A stretch of DNA of 64,000 nt from Lucifuga dentata (lineage: Eukaryota > Chordata > Actinopteri > Ophidiiformes > Bythitidae). The stretch's first letter is position 1. Each line of letters starts with the position of its first letter. The stretch lies in contig VXCM01000217.1 in assembly GCA_014773175.1 (NCBI GenBank), positions 62,001-126,000 on the forward strand, in the 5' to 3' direction. Positions 11,182 to 25,135 of the stretch are shown here, one piece after another. The notes beneath the pieces were generated by a model. That model ran no database searches. It had not been told where the DNA came from and saw only the letters and a program-made list of their open reading frames with translations. The translations under genes were made by a program, and so were the position numbers.

Positions 11182-13898
11182 GTCTGTGGTGATGCCACAA
11201 GTTTAACACTAATGATTACAGCTGCAAATAGAAGAGATGACAGCAGACAACCTGATGCCCCTCAGAACCCCNAACACTAATGATTACAGCTGCAAATAGA
11301 AGAGATGACAGCAGACAACCTGATGCCCCTCAGAACCCCAACCTTTATAGAACTAACGTGATTGGTTATTACTGCAATTATTGGCTAATTGTCAAAAATA
11401 TTCATTCATCAATAAAGTTATCGTAAAGTTTGCAACAGTGAGTTTTCTTTATGCAAATCCAATAAAACACTTTATTTTGCTGATGATTAGGAACGTTGTT
11501 GATAAGTCAACAAAACAGTAACAGTAAAAGATGCAGAAGTGAGAGCTCAGAGAAGGAGAAGTAAAAAAGAGAAGCTGAAGAGTTCAAAGGTTATGGTGAT
11601 GATACAATCTCATTTTGGTTTTTCTTTCTTAGCAACATAGTAACAAAGAGTTCACCGGGGCAGAGCATGCAAAAGATAGTGTTTGTTTCACTGGTCAACT
11701 TGAGTCACCATCATGCTCGTGTGTGTGTGTGTGTGGTCCTGCACTGTACGTATGTAAACTGCACCACAGTTCAGTCCTGCTGTGGGAAGAAGTTGCATAA
11801 GCTAAACTTGACCCTGATACTTCTCCTCCTCGTTTTCTCTATCTTTCACCCTTTACTTCTCATCCCTCCTCCATCCCATCCGGCCTAATGGGAGACTCAT
11901 CCCAACCCACAAACTGCCCTCCCCCTTCAATAAAAACACACAAACAAACGCACACACGCACACAAACAATGCTTGGCAAGTTTTTTAAAAATCTTTTTAT
12001 AAGTCAGGTTTTTATAAATCTGAACACACATTAATTTCTAGACAATATGAACTTGTAAGAAACACTTAACTTGTAGGTGCAAACTTCACCTACAGTAGAT
12101 AGAGAGATGATCAGGCAGAAAATAAAGACGATAGTATATCCTCACATCTAAGATCAAAATAAAACTCCATAGCCAAAGTGTTGAGAGAAGAACCACAAAT
12201 GAAATGAAGGTAATAAATCAACACGCATTAAGCAATTTGTACGAACAAATGACTAAATTAAGGTAATAAAATTAGCATACTGAGCAAAAGAATTAGTAAT
12301 TTGGGGGCATGACTTGTAATTTTAGGGCATTAAAACTAATTTGAGAGGTATCTTGATCTAAAATTTTCCCTCCTGACAATTACTAGGCGCCAGACTCCAG
12401 ACACTCAGACACTCATCATATAACCCAAAATATTTAAAGTCTATGTGTCTCTTGCATGTAATATACAGTATAGTAATAGTTTTCAGCTCCTTTGGGTTTG
12501 TTGTTTTGAGCCTCAATCACCTCCAGTAACACCTCATTGGTTTCCCTCCGTGCCGCCCTGAGAGATTTAACTCTGTTTGGCTCTTATGCTGCAGTATGGA
12601 GCCTCAAACTGAGTTTTAAGCTTGTACAGAATACAGGGAATCACATATTACAGAGCTGTTTCACACTGTTACTTTTGTGTCCCTGCACAGGTGGATGGAA
12701 GCGTTATGAACTGTATTTACCCACAACACACACATTTTAAAGCAAAAATACAGCATATGGTTTGGAACAAGTTCTACTACAAATGCAGACTTTTCAGCGG
12801 TTAGACCAGGGTTGGCCCAAGCGGCAGTTCACTTGTACGTCTGAATGATTCTGAGCAAAGAAAAAAAAAAACACACACACACACAGGCTAAATTCACACA
12901 AACAAAACAAGCCTGTCAGACATAACACAGGGGAAATCAAACCAATGCTTTTCCTCCGGCAGTGCACGGTCGGTCTAAAATGTTTAGTATCTTTGTTTTT
13001 CCTCTCGTGCCCCATAGCAATTCACAGGGGAGAGGGTGGGGGAGGGGTGGGGNGCGAAACACATGAGGAGGGAGGATGGAAGGTGAGGAGGGTACAGGCA
13101 GGGAGAGGAGAGAGAAGGAGGGAAAGGTAGAGGGGAAGAGAGAAAAACAGAATGTGGAAAGGAGCAATGAATACAAGTTTCATATTGAAAATAAGAAAGA
13201 GTGAGAGATATGAATAGAGGGAGGGAGAGAGATGGGGGAGTCCTATTGTTGTAGAGCTCTAAGTGGATAAGTAGACATGAGTTCTTTGTGTTTAATTGAG
13301 GGAGCTGAGACAAAAGAGGAAACATAATTATTCCCCTTCTCTCTCTTTCTCTCTCTCTCCCTCTCTCTGAGTATATTAACACACTGTACAGTGTATTAAC
13401 ACAATTACTCACGTAACAGCAGTAATTACCACACAGACGTGCCTGCTCAAAGAAACTCGTGCACACGCGCAAATATTCACACAAAAGCGCAGACAGTGAG
13501 CAGAACAAAGAGCAACGCTGATGCTCTCAGACACGTCTGCCAACGCTGCACAATCCTCTAAATTCCTTATATCATATAAAATAATCACTCATTTTTAATT
13601 AAGATCTGGATGAGCATCAAAATACACACAGTGTTGGACCGTTATGCCGATTGGTTGATGGTAGCCATGATTGTGGAGAACACCTAAAGTCTGTCTGGGA
13701 ATATTTGGGTGTTATAAAATTTAGGAGGAGTCAGAAGTAAAAAAAAAAAAAAAAAAAANAAAAAAAAAAAAAAAAAAAGAAAAAGTAAATCTGCTCAAGA
13801 TTGGATGAAATTTATATAAGGAGTGGTTTAAAAAAAAAAAAGTTTAACAGAAAATAAAAATTGTAGGAAAATCTTTGTGACCTAAAATGATAATCATC
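11182..13898. other. Non-coding stretch with small repeats
   Basis: It contains an N with 67-base duplicated flanks (11205-11271 and 11273-11339), a short (GT)n near 11720, a G/A-rich block at 13021-13140 with an N at 13053, and a poly-A run with an N at 13759. No gene was recognised. Confidence 0.5.
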
Positions 13899-14525
13899 TT
13901 AAAGGACTATACCACCTATTTTGCATGTTTGAACCTAATATATTCAATTTTCATCCATGTTACGTTACTGACAATCATTTCCCAAAGGATAAAACCGTAT
14001 TTCAGCTTTCCTGATATTTTGCAAAATCTCTTAATCTTTCAAAATCAAATATTCAGGTGATTCACCCACCTTAAAAATCCATGTTTCACCTGCTAATAGT
14101 TATGCAGCCTTATGAAGTCACAGTCATTTAAATTTTTCAATAAACACAGAGTCTTCTTTTGGGACTATATTCCCCGGTGGAGACATACATTCATTGTGCT
14201 TTAACGCTAAAATTACATCACTTTGAAAAGAACCTGAATACACATCTTGTTGGCGATGATGGATTACCTATCCCAAGAACGTTTCAAGTTGATTTTAATA
14301 GCATACCAGAATGAACTGAAACCAATGGCGGTCTGGAAGGTAAAAAAATTTTTAACTCACCGTTCCAGTAGTATGCTTTGGGAAATGATTGTCAGTAACC
14401 TTATGAAAATTGAATATATTAGGCTCAAACATGCAAAATGGTNCTTTGGGAAATGATTGTCAGTAACCTTATGAAAATTGAATATATTAGGCTCAAACAT
14501 GCAAAATGGTGGTATGGTCCTTTAA
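13899..14525. mobile_element. Foldback element with TTAA ends, copy 2 (near full length)
   Basis: It starts TTAAAGGACTATACCACC and ends GGTATGGTCCTTTAA; the two ends are inverted repeats of about 88 bases (AGCCTAATATATTCAATTTTCAT and ACTGACAATCATTTCCCAAAG are shared landmarks). The interior holds no coding sequence. TTAA at both borders is consistent with target-site duplication by a piggyBac- or Kolobok-type transposase, so this is a MITE. An N at 14443 separates two identical 67-base copies (14376-14442 and 14444-14510) of the right end, an assembly artefact. Confidence 0.8.
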
Positions 14526-14586
14526 GCTATGACTCTTAAAAAAAAGGGCTGGTCTTAAGGCTTTTAGATTAACTACACAGTGAGGA

Positions 14587-16149
14587 TTTTTAAATCAAAC
14601 TTTGACACTCATAAAAAAAGCTCGTCTTTAGAGCTGGTAAAGGACCATACTGGTGGTTTTGCATGTTTGAGCAACGTTTAACATGGATGTGGATGCAACT
14701 GTGGGAACACAAAAGATGTGATGTAATTGTGGCTAAAACAGGCTGCTGTGGAGGCGCTTTTGAAGGTCGCTCACGTGGCTCTGCACCACTCGATTTTTGA
14801 AACGTGGATGGCGTTTGTGTGATGTAAATGCGGCAAACTGAAGAGGTGCAGAGGAAGGATAAGCAGAAGACACGGATAACTCCATGTCTGCATCACAAGC
14901 TTAAACCAGGCCTTAATAAATAACCACATGGTGGCGCTATCCACACCAAAAACTAATAAGTTCCTGGTTCATCCATGTTTACCAAGTTCATAGAAATCTG
15001 TAATATAGTTTTTGTTCCGTTCGTAATTCTAAATGTCCCTACAGATTACTTTTTTTTTAATTCGGCAGTTTATTTAGTTTGACAGACGCACACACACACA
15101 ATCCAAGACAGGAAACAAGATAGAGTGAAGCATTTTGGGATTGCATGTGTCACTTCACTGTGCCATGAGACAGAACTCTGCACAGGCGCTGTCAAACTCT
15201 GCCATGTTGTTACCGCTGCATCACAGACACCTACAGAGCCTCACATCAGCTGTCACACACGAGCACAAACACACACACACACACACACACACACAACAAG
15301 GCAATTTTCACGACATTCACTACCAGACAGACAGAGATGCTTCCACTCTCACCACACCTGAGTATGTCAAAATCCCCAGAGAAATTGAGCAGGTTGCGAT
15401 TCTCACACACACACACACACACACACTCCTTGGATAAATACCAAAGGCCTGTCAGAACAGGCACACCCGTCTTTCCCCACCAATCTTTTCATCTCTGCAC
15501 CTGTCTCTCCAGCTCCACCCTACATGACACACGGCTCAGATCTCTGGATTCAAACCGCACGACATACGTGTTCAGCACGGAGAGATGAAGGCTAACAAAG
15601 ACTGCCCAACCACTGTTTTTTTTTTAAATCGTCCTGGTGGAGACCAAATGCTGGACAGAAACACAACTGCAAATTCTGTACTCAACAAGCACCTTTGCTG
15701 TAGGTCCTTCAGCTTATCCCTCAAGGACAAAAACCCAGAATAAATACCGATATTTATAATATAAATCAGTGATACAGAACAAGTAAACCAACATATTTTG
15801 ATAGAAACTAGCTCCATGAATGTTTCTAGTGTTTTTAAAAACATGAGTTTCCTACATGAGTTTCACAAAAATATATTGATCCTATCCATAAATAAAGCAT
15901 ATTGGAAATCTATGAATTTGTTCCTAATAAGTTTGGACAATTCCACTTCTTTCTCTTGTTGTACATACAGTATATTTCATTTCTGAATAAAACTCTTCAT
16001 GTTATTCTTGAAGCTTTGTAGATGGCTGGCAGTAAGTAACATGTGGGGTTGTATTTATTGGGCTCAAACATGCAAAACCACCAGTATGGTCTTTTACCAG
16101 CTCTAAAGACTAGATATTTTTTATGATCATTAAAATTTGATTTAAAAAC
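14587..16149. mobile_element. Two opposed half-copies of the foldback element bracketing 1.4 kb
   Basis: The left arm (about 14587-14672) reads TTTTTAAATCAAACTTTGAC..AAAGGACCATACTGGTGGTTTTGCATGTTTGAGC. The right arm (about 16062-16149) is its inverted counterpart, GCTCAAACATGCAAAACCACCAGTATGGTC..TTAAAATTTGATTTAAAAAC. The similarity extends beyond the usual element ends (AGAGCTGGTAAA and ACCAGCTCTAAAG). The interior has (CA)n tracts at 15268-15296 and 15402-15426 and no recognised gene. It may be a longer relative of the MITE or two insertions in opposite orientation. Confidence 0.5.
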
Positions 16150-19100
16150 TTAATTGAAATGACTAATCAGATGGCTGGAAGGCTTTTTTTGTTTTTTCTT
16201 TTTGCTAAGTTTTTAAAGGCAGCAGCTCTGTGGGATTGATTTATTGTTTTATCACCATAACTCAAACTTTTCTCTCCATTCTTCCCCACTTCCCAATTAA
16301 TTATCAAAAGAAAACTGGAACAGACAGATAAGACAACAGTTACTAAGTTAGAAATGATTAATTAACAAATTAGTTGACTAAATGAAAGTTAATGGCAATT
16401 TTAACAATTAATGAAATTTATAAACTTAAAATTACAAACATTTGCTGCTTTTCTTTGTCATTTAAACTTGTGAATTTAATCCCTTTGGGGGGTTTTTAAG
16501 CTGTTGCTTTGAAAACAAATAGCAAGTTTGATGACATTTTGGGTGGAGGGAACTTGTGACAAGTATTTTTATTTTTAAAAATATTTTATAGATTAAATAA
16601 TCAATTAATTTAAAAAAAAATCAATAATGATGATAATGATTAGTTGCACCACTAGTAGCACCCAGTCTAGACACTATAAAACAAGAGAACCTCTCAGACT
16701 GACTGAGCTCTTTGACCTCTCTGCACCCTCAAACCCCCAAACCCCCCACCAAGCCCCAAAACCCGACCCATCACTGGACTCGCCCCTCCCTCAGGCTTGT
16801 CCCGCACCTTTTACATTCCTACAGTGGTTACTGTGACCCGCCCACCCCCTCGAGGGTGGGAGTAAAGGCAGTAAGGTTAAGGGTCACTCTGGGGGGTAGA
16901 CAAAGGAATTTCTGGGTGAGGAAACCATCATTTCTTGGACGTCAGAAAAGAATATCATGGGAATCTGAGAGAAGGAATTATCAGTGTCTCCTTGCCTTTG
17001 ATTTGATTCTTCACACTGAGCTGTGCACACACACACACACACACACATGCATGTGCACCAGGTAAGGCTTTATCTGTGCTGCGCTTCCTTTAAATAGAGC
17101 AAATCTGCTTTGCAAGATAACAGAGACACAGAGAACAATATGGGACTCAGGACGAGGTGCAAGAAAAAAATCCCCCAAAAATAAAGATCAGGAGTGTGTG
17201 TATATATGTGTGTGCATTGAAAAATACAACGAGCTACTGCATCTACTCAATGCAGAGATAATGCTCAGATATGCTGTGAAACCATCCCGTTGTGGAGACA
17301 GCAGAACACACTTCACCGCTCCTACAGTCCCACTGAGATGAGACGGCTGAGACATCGCTGGCAGAATTCCCTGGAAGATGGAGATTAGCTTCTTATTCAT
17401 CCTTTTGGGATCTGACGAGACACGCCACCTCCCCCCTCTCCCTCTCCCAGCTTACACACACACACAAACACACACACGCACCACAGTGTGCCTGCTAAGC
17501 ACAAGGCTCAAACATTAATTTATTTAAACTGGTGATAGACAAATGATAATTCCCTCCTGAAGAGTGCTTGAATTTTCAGGTCAGAGAGGAGGAGGATAAG
17601 AAGGACAGAACAAAGTAGAGCGAAAGGAGACAATAGAGAAATTAAAGACTGATTCATTCAGTATGGTTCCATCTATCCAGAGCAGATTTAAGACTTAGTA
17701 GATGTCTTGTTGTCCCAGAAAGTCAAGAAAGCAAGATACAAGCAAGGTAAATTAGAAATATAGGGAAATGTATCATCTGCATAAAATGCCATCTAAATAT
17801 GTGTGATTTTGAATTTGGGTCAGTGTCTCTGTGTGACATCTTAGGATCAAGTCAGAGAGATATAGGCCACTGGAAACCAGTGTCACCCCATTCACTATAC
17901 TTCACTCCTCAAGTGTCACTAACCTCATTAAATACACTCTTCTGTCATTCGAGGAGCTTACACTGAATGCTCCTTAACTCAGATTTCAGCTGACGCTCTC
18001 TAATGCAGTGCAGTGCAGTCAGGGATTACCATATTTTAAAGAAAATCCTTCTCCTCCACTGAGCGAGAGCGCCCAAGAGATTCAGTAAGTGTGCAGCTTT
18101 TGACACTCTGCTCTGTAGGTGCAGTGCCAAAACAGGATTCAAGACGGTTTCCAGATCTTGTTTTACCATGATTCTGTGTTAGTTTTCCTCTTATCAACCA
18201 ACACGCAGATTTGCATTTGTAAGATATTATTTTCAGCTACAGTGACCAGAAACAAGTCTGAAAAAGTCTGGAACATTTTTGTGCGAAAATGAGACAGGTT
18301 TGCTTATTTAAAGATTCGGACCAATCACAAGAAGATTTAGTCTGTTATTAAGTCCTGCAAATCTTATTTTTATAGTCCTATAAATCTTATTTTTAGAGTC
18401 CTATAAATATGCCATTGAAATGAAATTACAATTTGTTTCCATTAAATTATCGTGCTAAAAAGTTTTTTTTTTACTTGATTCTGGAAAATTCTTCTTCTAC
18501 ATGACTGTCATGTGATCTATGATTACATACAGTTTTTGAATAACTGTTTACAGGCTTGGCAAAAATGATAAGAACTTTACAAGCAAACATTTTTAGTATT
18601 GTTTTAAAACACAATCTGAAATACAAGACGAATAATCTGTTTTAAGCACCTTAAATTCTCAAATTCTCAAAGTTTCACTGTTTATATGAAACTACTCAGG
18701 TTAAGGTTAATTCTTTATGACTTGTTTTGGTCGTGGCTTTCTGTGGCTGGTTTTTGTGCCTGTTTTAGAAAATTCAAATTTTCATTAGATTCCAGAATTT
18801 GTTTCTAGTAGTGAACAAAGTACAACCATAGAGATCAGCGTCCCAAACCTCCCAGTATAATAAAACAATTCACCCCTTTCACTACATACATTTTAATGTC
18901 AGTCTGTGATCAGAGAACTCCATTCTCCCACTCGTTCTGTGAAAGGGGGCAGATCAAGTCATGTCAGCCTTCATTAAATCCTCCTGAAACTTCCGTTGAA
19001 AGTTTCTAGGCTAATATGAATCCTGTTGTTGATGGGATATAACAAGACAGTGCAAAAACATGGTGACAAATGGCAAATTATTGTTTGCTTTTTTGATAAA

Positions 19101-21017
19101 TAAGCTTTTAAAACATTCCCTCCTCAATCAACGTTCTCCCGATCTTCCAGACGAAACAGCGATCGTACAATCGTCTCCCAGNTTCCCTCCTCAATCAACG
19201 TTCTCCCGATCTTCCAGACGAAACAGCGATCGTACAATCGTCTCCCAGCCATCAAAACCAATCAGCTAAATATTCATGTGGTAATTTTGCTGAACCAAAT
19301 ATGCGAGAGGCAGCAAAAAGAAGTGTTGTTTAATTATCCAGGAGGAGACATGACGGTGTTCCACATTCAGATGGTAACCGTAGAAACCCCGCAGGGCAAG
19401 AAACAGCCCGGGGGGAGGAGGGGATGGGAGCGAAAGATGCTGAAAGAGAAAAAGAGAAGTGTGTGGACGTGGCTATTTGTGTTGTGTGTGTGCTCTTTAA
19501 ATGACACATGGATAAACAAACACAAGCACACACACACACACACACACACACGTTACTGGCTAGCATTAGACCATTTGTTTGCCCACATGTTGCTGTTTTG
19601 TTGGAAGATGTCCTCCATCACAGGTAAAAATTCCTGGATTTAAAATTCTAAGTAAAAGCAAATATGCATTAACAGTAAAATGTTCTCTATCCAAGGTAAA
19701 AGTACTCATTACAAGTATTATGAGATGCGTATTGCTCCATCAGTAATGAAAACTGTCATAATTGGAGAGAGAGAAAATGTTTTTTACCTAACAGTGTGAA
19801 AAACCTCTTATCTCCAGTTTTGGAGAATTTGACAAAATGGAAATATTTCAATAAAATAATTTTAATAATCCCTAAAAATGAAGATGCAAGGTTTTTCTCA
19901 AGAATTTTTATGGTATTGCTACTTTAATTTAAATACAGGATATGAGTACTTCTTCCATCACTGGTTGTGGGATGTTTTCCTGCAAAGGTTTAATATTGGT
20001 AGTGTGTCATTTTTGTTTCATTTAACATAGGTTTTATGAATAAAGATGATTTTATCATTGTGGTTTGGTAAAGTCTGAAATTTATTTTTCAGATAACTAT
20101 AAGAACTAAATCTGGGAAAGAAACAAAGAAATAGCCAAAGGTGTCAGATGGAAACATCCTGAAGTGTGACATCAAATACTGGCTTCAGACATCCATCCCA
20201 GTTAAAACCCGGTATTGACATTGATCCAGAAACTGACATGCACACACACACAAACAGAAGTGCGTACAGGTGTGAATGGAGCCAAAGTGGTGGGTAATAC
20301 TTCCTATTCCGCTCTGTTCAGGCTGAGAGGACAGCAAAATAACAGGGTGGATGAGTGGGTGCCTCTGAGGATAAGAGGGGTTTAGGTAAAGGTAGACTGA
20401 TTGAGGTTGGGGGGTTGAGATGGGGGGATGGGATGAGAGCAACAAAAAAAAAAGCTGATGGTGTTGAAGGAGGGATGAGAGGCTGTTAGAGCTGTGGGGA
20501 GGTGGTGGAATCGAGTGATGAGCCACAGGTAAACAGATGAATGATGTGTGCCTGTGGAAGGAGAGGTAAAGAGGTAGACAGGTAAAGAGGTGAAGAGGTA
20601 AAGAGGTGGAGAGGTGCTGATTGGTGCTGATAGGTGTTGTGTCAGTTGAAAGGGAAAAAAAAAGATGTAAGGCATTGTAGTCTGTCAGGAATGATACGAC
20701 TGGACTGCATCATCCTGGAGAGCAGAGTGTGAAGACAGAAGGAACAGGTGACTGAACAGGTGATGGTCTGTTAGTGTGTGTGTGTGTGTGTGTGTGTTTG
20801 TGTGTGTATGTCTTTCAGTAAAGCTTTGATATTCGATATACGAGCACTGCAGAATTCTAGATGCCATATCATGCAGCTGAATGTGTTTATTTTCTACTTT
20901 TGACTGCTTTTAGTCTCTATCTGCAGCACTGACCCAATTTCTTTCTGGAACCAGTAAAGTTGATCTTATCTTAACTGGCGTATCAGGATCGTGTACCGCA
21001 GGACTTTACTATATATT
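16150..21017. other. Non-coding stretch, AT-rich with microsatellites
   Basis: It includes (CA)n near 17027-17048, 17456-17480 and 19528-19552, an N with duplicated flanks (19116-19181 and 19183-19248), a GAGGTAAA minisatellite-like stretch at 20563-20615 and (GT)n at 20774-20805. A C-rich segment at 16731-16830 is translatable but repetitive. No gene was recognised. Confidence 0.5.
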
Positions 21018-21858
21018 GTTTGAAGTAGGGCTGGGCGATAAATCGATTTAATCGATTAATTCGAGTTTATGTTTTGGCACGATGTGTAAAATGGCTGAAT
21101 CGGAAAATCAAAGTTTTTTTTTTTGTTTTAAACAACTAATATCTAACTATTTTTAATGGGAAAAATGCGGCAGCGAGTCACTCTCTGTCAATCAAGTCTG
21201 TTACCGTTTTGTGCGCGTTAAACCTACGTGCCTTGTTTATACTTTCCGTGAGTCTGTGAGGGTCAGCGGCTCTGCCTGCAGCGGACACGGACGTGGTTGC
21301 ACCCTACCAATCAACGGTCCGTCACGTTCATTGATGTCACGCCCACGAAGCTTTCAGCAGGTCAGACGTGCTAGCAAGATGCCAATAAACATTTCGACTG
21401 AGGATGAGCTCGTTTCTAAAAAGGTAACGTCACTTCATCATTTGGAAGTTGTTCAGTTTTGCACTTCACGGTGTGCAGCTCCTACAAAGTTTACAGACCC
21501 GTTTGCTCCTCGCTTCATGGCGTGGAGCAAACGGGTTNTCCTCGCTTCATGGTGTGGAGCAAACGGGTTTGTAAAGCTTAGGAGCTGCAGCTACTAAAAG
21601 TAGCAGTCCTTAAAACTATTTTAGCAGCTGTGACAGAAACATGCAACTGAGTGGCAGCAATGCAGCGCTGCAAGGTGCAGATCTGCAGTCAAAGCGCAGC
21701 ATAAAAGGAAATGATGTTAGCTAATTAGGTTTTGTTTTGTTTTTTTTAGTTGAGAGAAAAACAAAAAAAAAAAATCAATTTAAATCGAAAATTGGCCATC
21801 AGTGTAAAAAAAATTGAGATTTTATTTTTAGGCCATATCGCCCAGCCCTAGTATGAAG
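21018..21858. mobile_element. hAT-like non-autonomous DNA transposon with an 8-bp target duplication
   Basis: The element (21026-21850) has terminal inverted repeats TAGGGCTGGGCGATA and TATCGCCCAGCCCTA, and is flanked by GTTTGAAG (21018-21025) and GTATGAAG (21851-21858), an 8-bp duplication with one mismatch. Eight-base duplications and these termini fit the hAT superfamily. The interior carries a short frame at 21379-21459 (ISTEDELVSKKVTSLHHLEV) that resembles the start of hAT/ZBED-type transposases, suggesting a deletion derivative; this is inference. An inner inverted repeat (CAGACCCGTTTGCTCC and GGAGCAAACGGGTTTG) is interrupted by an N at 21539. Confidence 0.8.
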
Positions 21859-22413
21859 TAACAGAGACACATCACACAGTGAGCTGCTGTTTGTCTGTCA
21901 CATTCTTGCTGCTTCCATTCCTTCACCACCCNAATCCCCCCCCAATCCCGCTGCCCTGCATTGTCTGCTGTCTCTTCTTCGGAGGGCCAGTTTGTTTGCA
22001 AGCACTGCTGTTGACTCAGGTGCAGGACGTACCAAGATAACTTCCTCTTCTACCCCTCCCCCAAACTCTACCTCTCCTCTCCTCTGCCCTAACTCCTTTC
22101 TTCACTCCCCCCTTAGTTTTATACAGACATGCTTTGTTTTTCCTTCTGCTTCTCCTGCTTTAGTCTTTAATTTCCTACGTATTTCAATACCTCCTTCCCT
22201 CGCTGTGCTCTTTCAGTTTTCTTCTCTCCTTCATTGTCCAGTCATGTTTTTTTCTTTTTTCCTGGTAGTAATTATGATAATGTACACAATTTTTTTTTTG
22301 TTTGTTTTTTACAATGCTCTTAACCTATGCATCCTTAAATAACCGTTAACACTTCTACTTTGTGTTAACCTGGTTTATACACAGTCTTATCTATTTATTG
22401 CAGATGAGGACGG

Positions 22414-22970
22414 AAAGGACCATACCACCCATTTTGCATGTTTGAGCCTGATATATTCAATTTTTCATACATGTAACGTTATTGACAATCATTTCCCAAA
22501 GCATACTACTGCAACGGTGAATTAAAAATGTTTTTCCTACCTTCCAGACCATTGGTTTCAGTTCATTCTGGTACGCTATTAAAATCAAATTTGTTGATAC
22601 TTGAAACGTTCTTGGGATAGGTAATCCATCATCGTGAACAACACATGTATTCAGGCTTTTTCAAAGTTTAAGCAATAAAAAGCGCAGAGTGAATGTATGT
22701 TTCCACCGGGTAATATAGTCCCAAAAGAAGATTTATAGAAAGATTTTAACGACTGTGATTTCATAGTTTTGCATAACTATTAGTGGGCAAAAAATCGATT
22801 TTTAAGATGGGTGTATCGCTTGAATATTTGATTTGGAAAGATTAAGAGATTTTGCAAAATATCAAAAAAGCTGAAATACAGTTCTATCCGTTGGGAAATG
22901 ATTGTCAGTAACCTTATGTGTATGAAAATTGAATATATTAGGCTCAAACATGCAAAATGGGTGGCTTTAA
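22414..22970. mobile_element. Foldback TTAA element, copy 3
   Basis: It starts AAAGGACCATACCACCCATTTTGCATG and ends AACATGCAAAATGGGTGGCTTTAA. Internal landmarks (CCTTCCAGACCATTGGTTTCAG, CTTGGGATAGGTAATCCATCA, AATATAGTCCCAAAAGAAG) are in reverse orientation relative to copy 2. The left TT and the right TATGGTCC are lost, so this is an older or damaged copy. Confidence 0.8.
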
Positions 22971-25061
22971 ATCCCTGGCTATATCAAATGGAATCCCCTC
23001 ATTGATTGGACTAAGTGTTTAAAGGACGTGTTGTGATGAAAACATTCATATCACAGTGAGAAGGATGTCAATAAGCACTGTCCCAGCATGTGCCTCCCCC
23101 CCGGGGGGGTATGATCGAGTCAATGTAGGTCAATGGGTCCATTTCCTGGGAGTTGAGCTCTTGCACAGACTGGAGCTGGGGTTACTGTTCGGGCTCTGAG
23201 TGGGTACATGAATAGAGTCTCCACTCGTAGTGCATTAGTGACCTGTATAAGCTCCACACGACTCGCTGACATCTGAGCAGGCCTGAGGGGAGAGGACAAA
23301 GGCAATCTGACCACACGCGCACGCACACACACACACACATTCAGACGTCTAAAAGCTAATGCAGCCCAGGACAATAACACACAGCCAAACAGAAACCTTA
23401 TACAGCACTCTCCAAAGGGTCTTTATCCCCAAAGAAACTCTATCCACAGAACAAAAACGTCCACAGAGCCCGGTCCTTCCTCAGCCTTCATCCTTACATT
23501 TGTCACACCCACACATTAAGACACATTCGCAGAAATGCATAATGGCACATGCACACACTTAAGCAAACACACAGATCCTTTTGAGGCCGCCTTTTATGAT
23601 CCCGCTGCATTACTTCCAGGTCAACAAGCTGGAACGTGAAGTGAGACGATGAGAAGAGAGGAGAGACCGGCTAACTGGCTTTTTTCTCCTGTTTTAATTG
23701 CAATCTCATGCACATTAACTTGGACAGGAAAACGCACTCAAGCACACTTGGATGTGAAGATTTCCAAGCAAGATAAAAAAAAAAGAAGATATCTCGAGAG
23801 GCAAATCTCTTCAATGCACACAAAGCATTATTCCTGCAGTAATTCCTTCCTTAAATCCCCTCTCAGCACTTCACAAGTGCTCAAATGTAGGATTTCCACT
23901 CTGACGTAGCAGCTTCCTGTTCAGGTAACAGTCAAAAGAAAACCCTTCTTATCTCAAAGCATGTTTCCTTTTTTTTCCACGCATGCAATACTTCCTGTAA
24001 AGCATGCATTCCTTGTTTGATCATCTCTTAATCAATTATAAATAATCAACTTTCTCTCCTTTAAGTCTCGTCTTATGCTATCTTCCAGCATTGAGGGCAC
24101 AGAGAAACATCTGAAGTGCTAACCTACATCAACTAGCAACTACAGACGTGTGCATGTACACACACAGACACACACATCATCAGTTGGCAGCCAGAGTGGA
24201 TGTGTGGGCTGGAACGCAACACTGATCACAGATAATGGGCAGACATGACAGGGATGGCGATGCTGTCACACCAAGGAATGATAAAGCAGAGAGAGAAGAC
24301 GAGAGAAGGAGGAAAAAGAGCAAAGAGGGAGGGAAGGAGGGAAGGAACTCCCGATTCATCAGCGCACGCCGAACAGACAAAAGGGAGGAAATGAAAGAGG
24401 GCAGGTGTCAGCTCTGATGCAGCCCTCCCCTCCTCAAATTAGAAGCATCCCCGTCTCCTTCTCTTTCTCCTCCTTCATCTCATCAAAAAATTGATGTTAA
24501 GGAGGTGCCTAAAAAAAACAAAAGAAACTCTGCAGTCCTGCTCAACCAGACAAGTGGCATTACTGACACAAGACTGCAAAAAAATGGACACGCATAACAA
24601 ACGGTATGACACAAATGACTCATTTGTCCTTTCTCATGCTGCATAAACTCACATATTTGCTTTCAAAAACCCTTATGTGAAGAGCTTAGGCTGAGGATCC
24701 ATCTGGAAGCTCTGCTGCGACGGGATTCCCCTTCCAAAACGTGTCACGAGCAGAGTCAAACCTGAGCTGTCAGGTGTTTTCTCGCTTTTCCCAAAACAGA
24801 TTTTTCCATAATATCCGTCCCCTATGAGGCTGCAAGTGACAGAGCGAATGAGAGAGAGAGCACACACACACACATACACACATACACACAACCCAACCAC
24901 ACACAAATAAACATTTAAACAGCATGACTGCACGTGGAGAGATGTGCACTTGGGGCTTCATAAGCCGTATTTGCTTAAGAGGTGAAATAAGCGGTCCGCT
25001 GAGGAAGAAGGATGAGCAACAGTTAAAAAATGAGAGAGGGAGAAAATAAATCAAACACTAG

Positions 25062-25135
<74 letters not shown>

